64,000 nt of DNA. It comes from Endotrypanum monterogeii. Taxonomy: Eukaryota; Euglenozoa; Kinetoplastea; Trypanosomatida; Trypanosomatidae. The position numbers and the translations under genes are program-made. Under the pieces are notes generated by a model that had not been told where the DNA came from, searched no databases, and was given only the letters and a program-made list of their open reading frames with translations. The stretch covers positions 797,289 to 861,288 of the forward strand of contig CM007320.1 in NCBI GenBank assembly GCA_000333855.2, written 5' to 3'. Positions 52,245 to 61,757 of this stretch are shown in pieces; the first letter of the stretch is position 1; the number at the start of each line of letters is the position of its first letter.

Positions 52245-52253
52245 ATTCCCTCG

Positions 52254-53972
52254 ATGGCAGATAGAAACTACAGCCCCTTTTCCGGCTTCTCCACCACGTC
52301 CCGTGGGAGTGGTGGTGGTGGTGCCCGCAGTAATAGCAACTCAGGGGCGATGGGTAGCAAGCTCGCACCTGTGAACTGGTCGACCAAGAACCTTGTCCCT
52401 GGCAAGTGGAAGGTAGTTGATGCCAGCGCCATCCGCAAGGCCGCCAGTGTGAGGGAGGACCACAGCGCCAGTAGGGCGAAAGGCCTCAGCGACAATGAGG
52501 CGGAGGAATGGCGCCAGTCCAACACAATCACAGTTTCAGACACCGACCAGTGCCCGAACCCGATCACCAGCTTTGACATGCTCACCAATGTGCCGCAGTA
52601 CCTCAGGGGGAAGCTGTTGGACCAGGGGTTCAAAAACCCGACGCCCATCCAGGCGCAATCATGGCCGATCGTTCTGTCGGGTCGTGACCTTGTCGGCGTG
52701 GCGAAAACTGGCTCAGGCAAGACCTTGGCCTTCATCGTGCCGGCCCTGGCTCACATTGCGCTGCAGGAGCCTCTGAAGATGGGAGAGGGCCCGATGGTTA
52801 TTGTCCTCGCGCCGACCCGTGAGCTGGCTCAGCAGATTGAGCAGGAGACCGTCAAAGTACTGCCGCAGAGCATCCGGTGCGGCTGCATCTACGGTGGTGC
52901 ACCGAAGGGTCCGCAGCTTGGCTTGCTTCGTCAGGGAATTCATATCCTTGTCGCCACGCCCGGCCGTTTGATCGACTTTATGGAGATTAAGCGTGTAAAC
53001 CTTCTACGGGTGACGTATTTGGTGATGGATGAGGCGGATCGCATGCTGGACATGGGGTTTGAGCCGCAGGTGCGCGCCATCTGCAGTCAAATTCGCCCCG
53101 ACCGACAAACGCTGATGTTCTCGGCCACGTGGCCTCGCGAAATACAGAACCTCGCCTCCAGTTTTCAGAAGAACTGGATACGCATCAACGTTGGCAGCAT
53201 GGAGCTATTGGCGAACAAGGATGTCACACAACACTTCATTTTGACTTCTGAGGGAGCGAAGCTCGACGAGCTGAAGCGATTGATGGAGCGGCATCGCAAC
53301 CAACGCGTGCTAGTCTTCTGCAAAACCAAGAAGACTGCTGATTTTCTTGAGTTCCAGCTCAAACGCAACGGTGTAGACTGCATGGCTATTCATGGTGATA
53401 AGGAGCAGCGCCAGCGGGAGTTCATTCTGGAGCGGTTCCGCAAGGATCCGCGGTTGTGTGTGGTTGCCACCGACGTTGCCGCTCGTGGACTAGACATCAA
53501 GGAATTGGGGACGGTTATCAACTACGACTTCCCCATGCAAATTGACGATTATGTCCATCGCATTGGCCGTACAGGCCGCGCAGGGGCAAAAGGAGCGTCC
53601 TTTACAATGATCACGAAGCATGAGACTCAGCTGAATGCCTCAACGGTGTTCCAGCTCGTTGAGCTTGTAGATCGTGCAGGTCAGGAAGTACCTGGGTGGC
53701 TGCGCGAGTGGGCAGAGCAGGGCGGCGGCTATCACGCACCGAAGCGCAATCGCAACATGACGGGTAACTTCGGCCGTGATGCTCCGCGCATGCGCATGCC
53801 GGGTGATCACTCTGCTTCTGGCACAGGTGGTCGAGGTCATTTTGGTTTGGCTCCCCACGCGAAGGGCTCTCAAGCGTTCGGCGCGGAGAGCGGCACAATT
53901 CAGAACAAAAAGTTTGACTACAGCAGCGATGAGGACAATGCTTCTCCACCGACAAAGCGTGCACGCCAATAA
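52254..53972 (+). CDS. DEAD-box ATP-dependent RNA helicase, DBP2/DDX5-like
   Basis: The 572-residue protein has every DEAD-box motif: Q motif (KNPTPIQAQSWP), motif I AKTGSGKT (150-157), Ia PTRELAQQ, Ib TPGRL, II DEAD (259-262), III SAT (290-292), IV VFCKTK, V TDVAARGLDI and VI HRIGRTGR (435-442). The N-terminus is Gly/Ser-rich; the C-terminus is Gly-, Arg- and Met-rich with a final basic KRARQ. The flanking YLRGKLLDQGFKNPTPIQAQ and the core spacing are typical of the DBP2/DDX5 (p68) group, which acts in mRNP remodelling, ribosome assembly and mRNA decay. The frame is uninterrupted, so the cis-intron known in one trypanosomatid DBP2-type gene is not present here. The acceptor just upstream excludes the longer open frame. 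The helicase call is certain; the subfamily is likely. Confidence 0.95.
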   Translation: MADRNYSPFSGFSTTSRGSGGGGARSNSNSGAMGSKLAPVNWSTKNLVPGKWKVVDASAIRKAASVREDHSASRAKGLSDNEAEEWRQSNTITVSDTDQCPNPITSFDMLTNVPQYLRGKLLDQGFKNPTPIQAQSWPIVLSGRDLVGVAKTGSGKTLAFIVPALAHIALQEPLKMGEGPMVIVLAPTRELAQQIEQETVKVLPQSIRCGCIYGGAPKGPQLGLLRQGIHILVATPGRLIDFMEIKRVNLLRVTYLVMDEADRMLDMGFEPQVRAICSQIRPDRQTLMFSATWPREIQNLASSFQKNWIRINVGSMELLANKDVTQHFILTSEGAKLDELKRLMERHRNQRVLVFCKTKKTADFLEFQLKRNGVDCMAIHGDKEQRQREFILERFRKDPRLCVVATDVAARGLDIKELGTVINYDFPMQIDDYVHRIGRTGRAGAKGASFTMITKHETQLNASTVFQLVELVDRAGQEVPGWLREWAEQGGGYHAPKRNRNMTGNFGRDAPRMRMPGDHSASGTGGRGHFGLAPHAKGSQAFGAESGTIQNKKFDYSSDEDNASPPTKRARQ

Positions 53973-54262
53973 GCGTGCCCAGGCCCATAACGTAGAGGAT
54001 GAGTTTCTAGAAGGAAAGTGAGGGAGGGTGCTCGTGGCTGACAGTCGGATGATTCTTTGCGAGTTCTTGAGATCCTCAAGATTCTAGTGCTTCTCTGGTT
54101 CTCATTCACTTCCTCCGGCTTCACTCTAAAGCAAAGTCTTGCGGACCTCCTTTTTTGTACAGGTGTTGTGTGTGTGTGTGTGTGTGTGTGTGTTCCGACG
54201 ACCACGACGAAATCCTCTAACGATTTCTTCCCCTCTCATCGTAATGGATTTGCCACCCATTT

Positions 54263-54294
<32 letters not shown>

Positions 54295-54679
54295 TTACTG
54301 TTTGTTTATTTATAAAGTCCGATCTCCGTGTAAGAAGGTGTGTGCTACCTTCCACTCTAAAATGCCCCGCTGTTTTGGGATCTGTTTGTGAGCACGCAGG
54401 GACACTACCTGCGAAGGTGTTCTCCGCTGCCTTTTTTTTTTTGCTGTACCTCGCCTCCTACGCTTCCTCATCTCTTCTGGATGAAAAAAAATATCTTTTT
54501 TTTAAATTGCCGCTCTCGCCGTAGGGTGGCGATGAGATTGGGGGTGCTCCTTCAGTGTTGGCCCTCATTTGGGGAGGAGGGAAAGGGAGAGGCGAGGCGA
54601 GGCGAGAGGAAGGGACATTCCTCCGATAAGCGCACATTTTTTCTGGTGTCTCTGCGAAGCGCTCAGCACTCCTCTTACA

Positions 54680-55228
54680 GGCCCACCCCACCCGCCGTTC
54701 TTGGAAGTTGGTTCGGCATGTGTCGAATGCATGGGATATGGGTCTTTGCTGTTTGTTGGACTGCACTCCTGCAGTGGGCTCGATGGCTCACGAGCATCAT
54801 CATCAAGGCACTCGGAAGGCGCAACGTCGACCCGCGCGTCACTCTATGCATCACTACTTCCAGGGGTAGTCATCGCGTCCGTTTCTTCGTCTCCAAACGG
54901 CGAAACTCATGACAACATGCATTCGGATGCGACGCCCCGCCAGGATCGGTGTCGGAGCTTCCTTTGCTTCGCGCTACAGTGAAATCACTGTGTGCGGGTC
55001 TCGGCCACATACCCCGGACTGCGCAACACCTTTCCCCCGCTGCGGACTTCCCATTTCGGCGCCCCGTCACTTCCCTTTGCGACCCGCTGCGGTCGCGAGT
55101 CTCGCGCTGGACGCTGGCCGGCGCACGCTCTACGGAGAGAGAAATGCGCCTGCTGCGACGGGCATGTCCTGTCGTACTTCACCCGTGGCGGCACTTGCGA
55201 GCAGACATCACCCACAGACGTTTCCCCC
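54680..55228. repeat. Dispersed repeat A, copy A3 (inverted)
   Basis: About 550 bp that match the reverse complement of 7939-8480 almost perfectly; only scattered substitutions are seen apart from the two ends. It lacks the first 290 bp of A1. It lies downstream of the helicase gene, inverted relative to A1 and A2. Its size is that of a typical SIDER element. Similarity may fade rather than stop after 55228. Confidence 0.75.
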
Positions 55229-55863
55229 CGCACTCCCCACATAACGGTCTCAACCTCAACACAGACCCGCCGACATGTGGGGAGGCCCACACCGGTGCGC
55301 ACCCGCTGCGCACTACATCCAAGCACGGCGTCCAGAGGGCAGAAGTAGCATCCTGGCTAGCGAGGGAGTGGGAGATGCGCAGAGCCGCATGCCCATCAGC
55401 TCCAATGTGCATATCCACAGAGGAGGTTGCGTTGTTTCCATGAGGCCCCGGAAAAGCTGGCAGGTCACAGACACAGGAGGGATGACGAGACCGCCTCGAC
55501 TGACGCCGCCGTGCCGTGAGGGCAACAGTGCGGCGACTGCGTTTGTGTTGCGAGCACGGGTCTTGTCTGACTTGGCAGCGATAATACTTTTCACCGTGTT
55601 GTTGACGGTTTTTCCTCGGTAGGACGCCCTTCCCGGATAGTGTCTTCTTTTCGTGTCCTATGAAGAATCTGTGTTTGTCGAGGCTGCCGTGTGTGTGTGT
55701 GATTGTTACACTGCTTCTAGTTGATTTCGGCTCCACTCATCGCGCTACTAAAGTGCAGTCGCTCTCTCCGTCGAGGTGGTGTGTCGAGGCTCAGCATACA
55801 GAGGATATTTGAGACAGGACTGCGGCTCACCTTCACTCCTACCTACCCTAAAGGAAAACAAAA

Positions 55864-56085
55864 ATGTCGGTGGATTACCGCTCCTGCTGCGGGAAGGATT
55901 GAAGACGTAAGTCACGAAGTAAGTGGTGGAAAGATTCGGAACGTTAAGAAAAGGCGGTGCTGGAATGCGTTGAGGCCTACGCCAAGCTCAGTAAGCCAAC
56001 GGGTCTATCTGACGACGACAATGCTCTGCAACTGTCGACACACTTTCCTTCTCGCCGCAACCTGCCGGAGTATTCGCTCAGATGA
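55864..56085 (+). pseudogene. Small broken reading frame, about 73 codons
   Basis: A C/T-rich stretch ends in AG 55852-55853, and the first ATG after it (55864) opens MSVDYRSCCGKD, then TGA. The same frame reopens after a TAA at 55945 and reads AVLECVEAYAKLSKPTGLSD and STHFPSRRNLPEYSLR to TGA 56083-56085. About 66 percent of third positions there are G or C. Between the stops, the +1 frame is the sensible one (EDVSHEVSGGKIRNVKK). Two single-base changes, one near 55897 and one in the A-run at 55947-55950, would make one continuous frame. It could be a decayed gene, sequencing error, or (less likely) chance. No family is recognised. Confidence 0.4.
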
Positions 56086-56730
56086 CTCGTCCCCTTCTTT
56101 TTAAAATCAAAACTATAATAATACTTTCTCACTTCTCGTCTGATCTCTACTCGGCCTGCAAATATGTTTTCTTGAAGCAACTATCTAGCGTCCACTTTTT
56201 TTTACCCGTTCAATGCACACACCCACATAGTGTATAATAATAATATATATATATATATATATATATATGTGCATGTGTGTGTGTATATTATATTATATAT
56301 CCGAAAGCCCTCTAGCATAACATCCTTTTAGCGTGCACCCTTCCTCCTGTCTTTTTTCGCCCGGCACTCCCTTGGGTGTGTTTCCGAAAGCTAATCCGTT
56401 TGATGGTTTTATGCATGAGAGTAGATCCCTAATCCTCGATTGTGCTGAACACAGAATAAGTACAGGGACGTTTGCTTGCGTTTTTATCCATTTATCTCCG
56501 ACACACACACACACACACACACACAATAACGTAACAGTTCTTCGTCCCTTCTCTCCAACGTGTGGTGCACCACGGAGCCTTGTAACCTACACAATCGGAA
56601 TACACCCAATACTTGACCTCCGTTTGAGAACATACTCTCACTCTTTTTAAATTCCACTCTGCTAACTTCGGTTCCACTTTATCGACTCACATCCATCCCA
56701 CTGACGCCGCACTCACCGCGGTCACGGGTA

Positions 56731-56778
56731 CTTTTTTAAAAATCTTTTTTTGTCGTTTCCGACTCGTACTTAACGAAG
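56731..56778 (+). promoter_or_regulatory. Predicted trans-splice acceptor of the HAD hydrolase gene
   Basis: Two T-runs and a C/T-rich stretch precede AG 56777-56778. The first ATG downstream is the gene start at 56816. Confidence 0.45.
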
Positions 56779-56815
56779 TAAGCGCGCGCGGGTCACCTGC
56801 TGGCGCACGCCCAAT

Positions 56816-57835
56816 ATGGAGTCTCTATTTGTGTTGCTCGACATCGACAACACACTCTACGAGTTCAGCGAAACTGGATTTGGTGATGAGATGCGAGAAC
56901 GAATATTCGCTTACGCCGAGCAAAATGTGGGCTTAAGTGCGGAGGAGGCGGAGCGACTCTCCCACAAGTATTGGCTGAGTTACGGCCTTTCCCTTTACGG
57001 TTATGTCAAGGATTACCATGTCAACGCGAGGGAGTACAGTGATTTTGTGCATCAGTGTTCCTACAATAAACTCCATTACAACCAAACCCTCGTCAACATG
57101 CTGCTGAGCATGCAGGTCATGTCAGAGGATTCGGAGGAGCACGATGGGCCACGCCCTACTGGTGTGGATCATCTCTACTACTTCACGAATGCCAACTTTC
57201 CACATGCACGCAAGGTCCTGGAGTTGCAAGGGCTGCGCTCCATTTTCACCCGACCGCGTCCAACTGGGATATCCGTGAAGGATCACCATCGCTTTGATGA
57301 TCCTGCTGGTCTCCGAGATGGCGTGGAGTGGCTTGGATTCTCATATGAGGACCAGTGGAAATTAACGAGTCCCGAAATTGCAAACAAACCAATGCGGAGG
57401 GCCTACGAGGCTGTCTACAAAGCGATTGAAGACCAGATTATGAACGACGCGATACTGATCACTGCAGAAACAGCTGAAGCAAGCTGCGAGTTTGCTGGCG
57501 CATCTTACCCGGCGCCGAGTTCCTCCAACGCGAGGGAGGTAGAGAGTAAGCAGGCGTCTCTCAGCCCAGAGAGGTTTGTCATGGTCGACGACTCCCTCAT
57601 GAACATGGATGCGCCGCTCGAGCTTGGATGGAACGCGGTCTGGTACGCGCACGGCGAGCAAGAGTTGCCGAAGGACGCTAGAGAGTGTGCGAGTGCACCT
57701 CTCTACGCTGCTGCAGTCGCTTCCGGACGTCTCCAGGTGATTCGGAATATTCTTGACCTGAAGGCGGCGGTGGATCGAATTCGCGAAGTGAATCTCAGGA
57801 GTAGACCGACGTCGGAGGTGAAATCACTGGCGTGA
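56816..57835 (+). CDS. HAD-superfamily hydrolase, pyrimidine 5'-nucleotidase-like
   Basis: The 339-residue protein has the HAD motifs in order. Motif I is LLDIDNTLY with nucleophile Asp9 and Asp11; motif II is YYFTNAN with Thr124; a motif III lysine is likely Lys191 in NKPMRRAYEAV; motif IV is MVDDSLMNMDAP with Asp258/Asp259. The helical cap after motif I (about 20-95) and the DIDNTLY...YEF start resemble the SDT1/PHM8 group of pyrimidine or nucleotide 5'-nucleotidases, which dephosphorylate UMP/CMP or related substrates. Yeast members are about 280-320 residues; here extra acidic (102-112) and Ser-rich (230-247) loops are present. There is no targeting signal. The HAD call is firm and the substrate is inferred. 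The start is the first ATG after the acceptor. Confidence 0.85.
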   Translation: MESLFVLLDIDNTLYEFSETGFGDEMRERIFAYAEQNVGLSAEEAERLSHKYWLSYGLSLYGYVKDYHVNAREYSDFVHQCSYNKLHYNQTLVNMLLSMQVMSEDSEEHDGPRPTGVDHLYYFTNANFPHARKVLELQGLRSIFTRPRPTGISVKDHHRFDDPAGLRDGVEWLGFSYEDQWKLTSPEIANKPMRRAYEAVYKAIEDQIMNDAILITAETAEASCEFAGASYPAPSSSNAREVESKQASLSPERFVMVDDSLMNMDAPLELGWNAVWYAHGEQELPKDARECASAPLYAAAVASGRLQVIRNILDLKAAVDRIREVNLRSRPTSEVKSLA

Positions 57836-58485
57836 GGGTCACAGTGCGTATGCTCATCGGAACTGTATGAACCCCTCGGAGGAGCTGTTTTCTCCTGTAG
57901 CGTGTTGTATACATGCTTGTTTCTTTGCGCGGTGGCACTCGAACCCACCCCATCTCGCACGCAGTGGGAGAAAGGATGTGGGTGGGGCTCGTGCGCATTG
58001 ACAACTTTCTTTCTTCAAACCCCCCGCTTAGAGAAAAAAGAAAATGCTTGCGTGCGGGCGCTGACTTCCAGGGGGCGGGAGGGGCGTGTGTTAGCGCACA
58101 CGTGCTGAGGGGGGCTGACATGACCATCTCCAGCTATGCACAGCTGTGACCGTGGGTGCACATCAGCGATTAACAAAGAGACGACACGAATGCATCGATG
58201 GTTGACACGGTAAAAAAAAAAAACGTACTTATGGGAGTTCTTTTGACAGACATATCAATGAAGGCCTTTGAGGGCTTTGTGGTGGTGAGGGAACAAGCAA
58301 AACGAAAACAAAATACGATACGAAAAGTAATTTGTTTGTGGTGGTCATTCTTCTGTGTGGTGAGTTCAGTGAAACACTGCGCGTTGTCTATGAATCTAGT
58401 TTGTCTGTGCCCTCGTCTTACCCATCAGTTTCATTGCTGCAAGGTGCTTCCGCGTTGGATTCTACCAAAACAATGAGGTATCATT

Positions 58486-58516
<31 letters not shown>

Positions 58517-58692
58517 CATGCCTATATGTATATGTATTTAATAATTTTTTTATGTGGGGTGTGTGGGTGCATGTCGAGGCCGACTGACCCAACCTTGATA
58601 TCTGTACAGTCCTCGGTAATCTGTATTCTTCTGTCTCCCCTTTGCGTGGCTATTCTCACCACCATTGCTCTCAAAAATATCTACCTTTCTCT

Positions 58693-58736
<44 letters not shown>

Positions 58737-59202
58737 GCGCTTTTTTCGATCTTTTCCTGGTGTCCTTGGTGCTCCCCCCTCCCTTATATCCTCACCGTGA
58801 ACTTACGTCGGTGCCTGGACGCATTTTTGATCACTACGGCATTCCTACCTACAGAGAACACATTCACACCATTTCCAGCAATTCACATAGGCCTAACCCC
58901 ACCTTCACACACGACTACCCCGGAGATACTACAAATCACCGTTTTTCAGAAAGAGACGTGCTCTTCTGCGGTCAAACGCTCTGTTCCACCGAGATCCCCA
59001 CCTCCCACCCCCCGTATATATATATACGCACACCCGCCTCTCCAGACGTTGACAGGAAAGGAAATTATTCATCTGTACGCATATCTCCTTTTTTTTTTCG
59101 TGCTTTTTCCCTGTCGGCACAGTTCATCTCTGTTCTTCAGAAAAAGGGGGGCCGGTGAATATCGTGTTTCAACCAAAGCGACGCTACTCCCGATAGCAGA
59201 AG
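57836..59202. other. Intergenic region between the HAD and p24 genes
   Basis: About 1.4 kb of UTR and spacer. It contains (TA)n near 58489-58510 and (TA)n near 58700-58733, C/T-rich sequence, and the T-rich splice tract before the p24 gene. No gene is supported. Confidence 0.6.
59085..59122 (+). promoter_or_regulatory. Predicted trans-splice acceptor of the p24 gene
   Basis: A T-run and a C/T-rich stretch end at AG 59121-59122 (a second AG is at 59139-59140). The first ATG after either is 59203. Confidence 0.55.
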
Positions 59203-60003
59203 ATGTCATTGTGCAACGGAGGCTTGCGTCTGTCTCGGGACTACAGGAGAGTTTGCCGCCCTAGTCTCCTTCTCGGCCTCTTGCTTCTTGTCCTCCAGCT
59301 CATGACGACGTCCCACGCGCTCACCTATCATTTTGTCGACAGCACGCCTTTGTGCTTCACGGAGACAATTGATGACGTCAGGAGCAACCAAATCACAGGC
59401 ATGTACAACTGGATAGCCAGTAACACATTTCCAGCTTCGCAGGTGCAACTTCGGCTTTCTGTGAAGGACGGATCAGGGAACGTGTACTACGACAAGGAGA
59501 TGATGGAGGGCGAGCATTCCTTTTCGGTGATACCAAACTCCAATGTACTGAGCGGCGAGCAGTTCATCTGCTTCACTCCCTCCCGGAGCTTCGCCGCTAC
59601 AGAGGATACCGCTGTAAAGGTGCGTATCGAGGTGGATCATGAGCTGAAGAAGGACCTCACTGCCGAAAAAATTGTCGAGAAAATTGAGATGCGGCGCCAG
59701 GTCGATGGTCTTGATGTTTATACCTACCAGGAGGCAGGAGGACAACTGAAGGACACCCTGCAGCCGCGTGCTTACCTGGAAACCATTGAGCGATCCTTGG
59801 GGGGGATGGAGAGGCTGTTGGTGCAGGTGGTAGATAGCGTGACTGTAAGTTTGGATAAGGAGGGCCGTATGCGGAAGACTTCAGAGAGCACCTTTACGCG
59901 TGTGTGGGTGTGTGCAGTGCTGCTCATCAGCGTCATCACCGGTGTTCTCTGGCTGCAGTTCTATTTTCTCAAGTCGACGCTCCGGAAAAAGAAGTTGCTG
60001 TGA
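59203..60003 (+). CDS. p24/emp24/gp25L family cargo receptor
   Basis: The 266-residue protein has the full p24 layout. There is a hydrophobic signal sequence (about 20-39, LLLGLLLLVLQLMTTSHA). A lumenal GOLD domain (about 40-140) follows, with the conserved cysteine pair Cys51 and Cys123. Next come a helical coiled-coil region (about 145-225), one membrane span (233-255) and a short cytosolic tail. The tail carries an aromatic LQFYFL motif, used for COPII binding, and ends in KKLL, a canonical KKXX signal for COPI retrieval. p24 proteins cycle between ER and Golgi and sort cargo such as GPI-anchored proteins, which are abundant on trypanosomatids. The N-terminal 19 residues before the hydrophobic core are longer and more basic than usual. 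The family call is firm; the p24 subfamily is not assigned. Confidence 0.92.
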   Translation: MSLCNGGLRLSRDYRRVCRPSLLLGLLLLVLQLMTTSHALTYHFVDSTPLCFTETIDDVRSNQITGMYNWIASNTFPASQVQLRLSVKDGSGNVYYDKEMMEGEHSFSVIPNSNVLSGEQFICFTPSRSFAATEDTAVKVRIEVDHELKKDLTAEKIVEKIEMRRQVDGLDVYTYQEAGGQLKDTLQPRAYLETIERSLGGMERLLVQVVDSVTVSLDKEGRMRKTSESTFTRVWVCAVLLISVITGVLWLQFYFLKSTLRKKKLL

Positions 60004-60622
60004 TGTAGCTGGGGAAGTGCGTTTGTGTCGTCCAGAAGGAAAGATCAGGCGAGAGTGGTTCTGTGTGCTCATGTCCTCTAACGCTGGTGGTGCGAGTTGA
60101 GCATCGCTTCTCTCCCCTTTGAGTTCCCCCTCACTTGTTACCCTCTAAAGAGGACTTGAAACGATGTAGGGATTGATCCTTCTTTTTTTTTTTTTTTCGG
60201 GCTGAGCTGTCTACTTGGGCAGCGGTGTGCGTGCGTGTTGGCGGAATCCTTTCACTAGGCGTTGGGAGCGTTGCTCCAATTGTGCTTCTTGCAACCTCCT
60301 CTTGTTTCGTATTTACAGATGTGTTTTTGTTTGTGCGGATGTGCGTTGGTGAGCGAACAGGTCTTTATACAATTAGGGGTGAACGGTGATTATGGGAGGG
60401 GTGAAGTGGAGTCAGTTGTTGGGGACCTTGGAGAGGAACCCCGTTCTACGTTTCCCACTCTCTGGTCACAACACTTGGTTTCTCGTATATGCGCTGCACC
60501 GACAAAAAAATGGTGTGCTGCTTCTCTGATACGTTCCTAGCGCTTGTGTCGCATGGCAAACATCATGTGTCTGTGAGCCCACTACCGTCCTCCCGCTCAC
60601 TTCCGACGCTTCCGCCTCTGAT

Positions 60623-60871
60623 ATGAATCTCTCGTCACTGACACCGGGCATTTTCATCCTTTTGATCGAGGAGGTACTCGCCCATCGAAGGAGTTCTCAA
60701 TTTTCGAGGGTGTGCCGATATGGAGTTGTGAGTGCCACCGGCATGACTGTGGTGTTTTTTTTTTTTCGGAACGCTTTGGGTGTGCATTTCTCGTCTTTTA
60801 CCTTTACGTTATCTCGGGTCACAGCATTCGCACCCACACGAAAGGAAATTTTGTACTTGAAGGTCGAGTAG
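60623..60871 (+). CDS. Weak candidate small ORF, 82 aa
   Basis: ATG 60623 follows a C/T-rich stretch (60577-60621) with no AG between the two, so the acceptor would be upstream near 60577. The product begins MNLSSLTPGIFILLIEEVLA and later crosses a T12 run (VVFFFFRNAL). Third positions are slightly over half G/C. No family is recognised. It may be part of the p24 3' UTR. Confidence 0.22.
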   Translation: MNLSSLTPGIFILLIEEVLAHRRSSQFSRVCRYGVVSATGMTVVFFFFRNALGVHFSSFTFTLSRVTAFAPTRKEILYLKVE

Positions 60872-60875
60872 CTTG

Positions 60876-60912
<37 letters not shown>

Positions 60913-61268
60913 TTGCATCCATCTGTTAGGTTCTCTCAACAACGTAGCGTTACTCCACTCTGAGGTGAACATGCGCGTGGGTACTCTTTTTTTTCTCCCC
61001 GAGGTCGAACCTTGCTGGTACACAAGTTTGTGCACTGGTGGCAGCGGAGCCAGTGATGATGAGCGAAGAATTTTGTTACGAGACGTGACTACATCTTGAT
61101 TTATTTATTCCTTACGCATTACTTTAATAACCTCGGCGTGCGATGGGTGTTTCCCAACACACTACTCGCTCAGGATACGCAGATTTTCAGTGTGCTTTCA
61201 CGAGTGCAGTGAACTATCCACTTCACTGTCACCGCAGCGCGCCCCAAATTTGCACATAACCATTGATT

Positions 61269-61532
61269 ATGCGCACAACTACTCACCGCCATGCCCTTTA
61301 CTTTTTTCGAGGTATGATTAATCGTCGGCGCCTACTTCCGACTCCTGCAACCATCGAACAGCGTGTTTGTGCGCAGCCGCTCTGGTCCACCATCTCAAAA
61401 CTCGACACTGCTCGCCAACCCCCTCTTGTTCTCTGGTTCCCCTTTTCTGTTTCTGTGAAGAAACACCTACCGAAGTCTATTTCCATTCGCATTGTAATCT
61501 CAGACTCGTTCACACAAAAACCCTGCCAGTAA
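61269..61532 (+). CDS. Weak candidate small ORF, 87 aa
   Basis: ATG 61269 is the first ATG after a C/T-rich stretch ending in AG near 61233. The product is basic and of even composition (MRTTTHRHALYFFRGMINRR at its start), without low-complexity runs. Third positions are about half G/C, so codon evidence is neutral. It is the last open frame on the + strand before the tandem repeat. No family is recognised. Confidence 0.25.
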   Translation: MRTTTHRHALYFFRGMINRRRLLPTPATIEQRVCAQPLWSTISKLDTARQPPLVLWFPFSVSVKKHLPKSISIRIVISDSFTQKPCQ

Positions 61533-61757
61533 CTCACTTCAAAAAGCCCGTACCCCACGCGACTCCTGCTCGCATACATAATGCCTTTCTGTAAATCTCT
61601 CTTGCTCTATACATATACATTTCCATCAATCGCAAACACAAACACTCTTTGCAACGTGAAATGACTGGTAAGCATGTCCACACCACCCCTTTTTTTTGAA
61701 CTCCAACTTCTCAACTCTGCTAGACTACCTCTTCATCCCGTATCCGGACTCTTTTTT

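Larger units (their letters stand above)
50783..52253. other. Intergenic region between the 1434-aa gene and the helicase gene
   Basis: About 1.5 kb, strongly pyrimidine-rich. It includes a possible small gene (50905-51153), a (CT)n/(CA)n region near 51740-51812, and the helicase leader with its long C/T tract. No repeat of family A or B is present. Confidence 0.55.
53973..56815. other. Intergenic region between the helicase and HAD hydrolase genes
   Basis: About 2.8 kb. It holds (TG)n near 54165-54193, (TA)n near 54265-54287, inverted repeat A3 (54680-55228) and a further GC-rich tract to about 55560 that may be an older repeat remnant. Beyond these are a broken small reading frame (55864-56085), (TA)n near 56242-56269, (CA)n near 56502-56524, and the leader of the next gene. 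Confidence 0.5.
60004..61757. other. Intergenic region between p24 and the tandem repeat
   Basis: About 1.75 kb. It holds a T15 run near 60183-60197, (TA)n near 60882-60910, and two weak small frames (60623-60871 and 61269-61532). The sequence becomes less pyrimidine-rich towards the repeat. No firm gene, RNA or strand switch is seen. Confidence 0.5.

Noticed and set aside
61050..61110. A C/D snoRNA suggested by GTGATGATG near 61052
   Set aside because: No matching D box or closing stem was found at a suitable distance.
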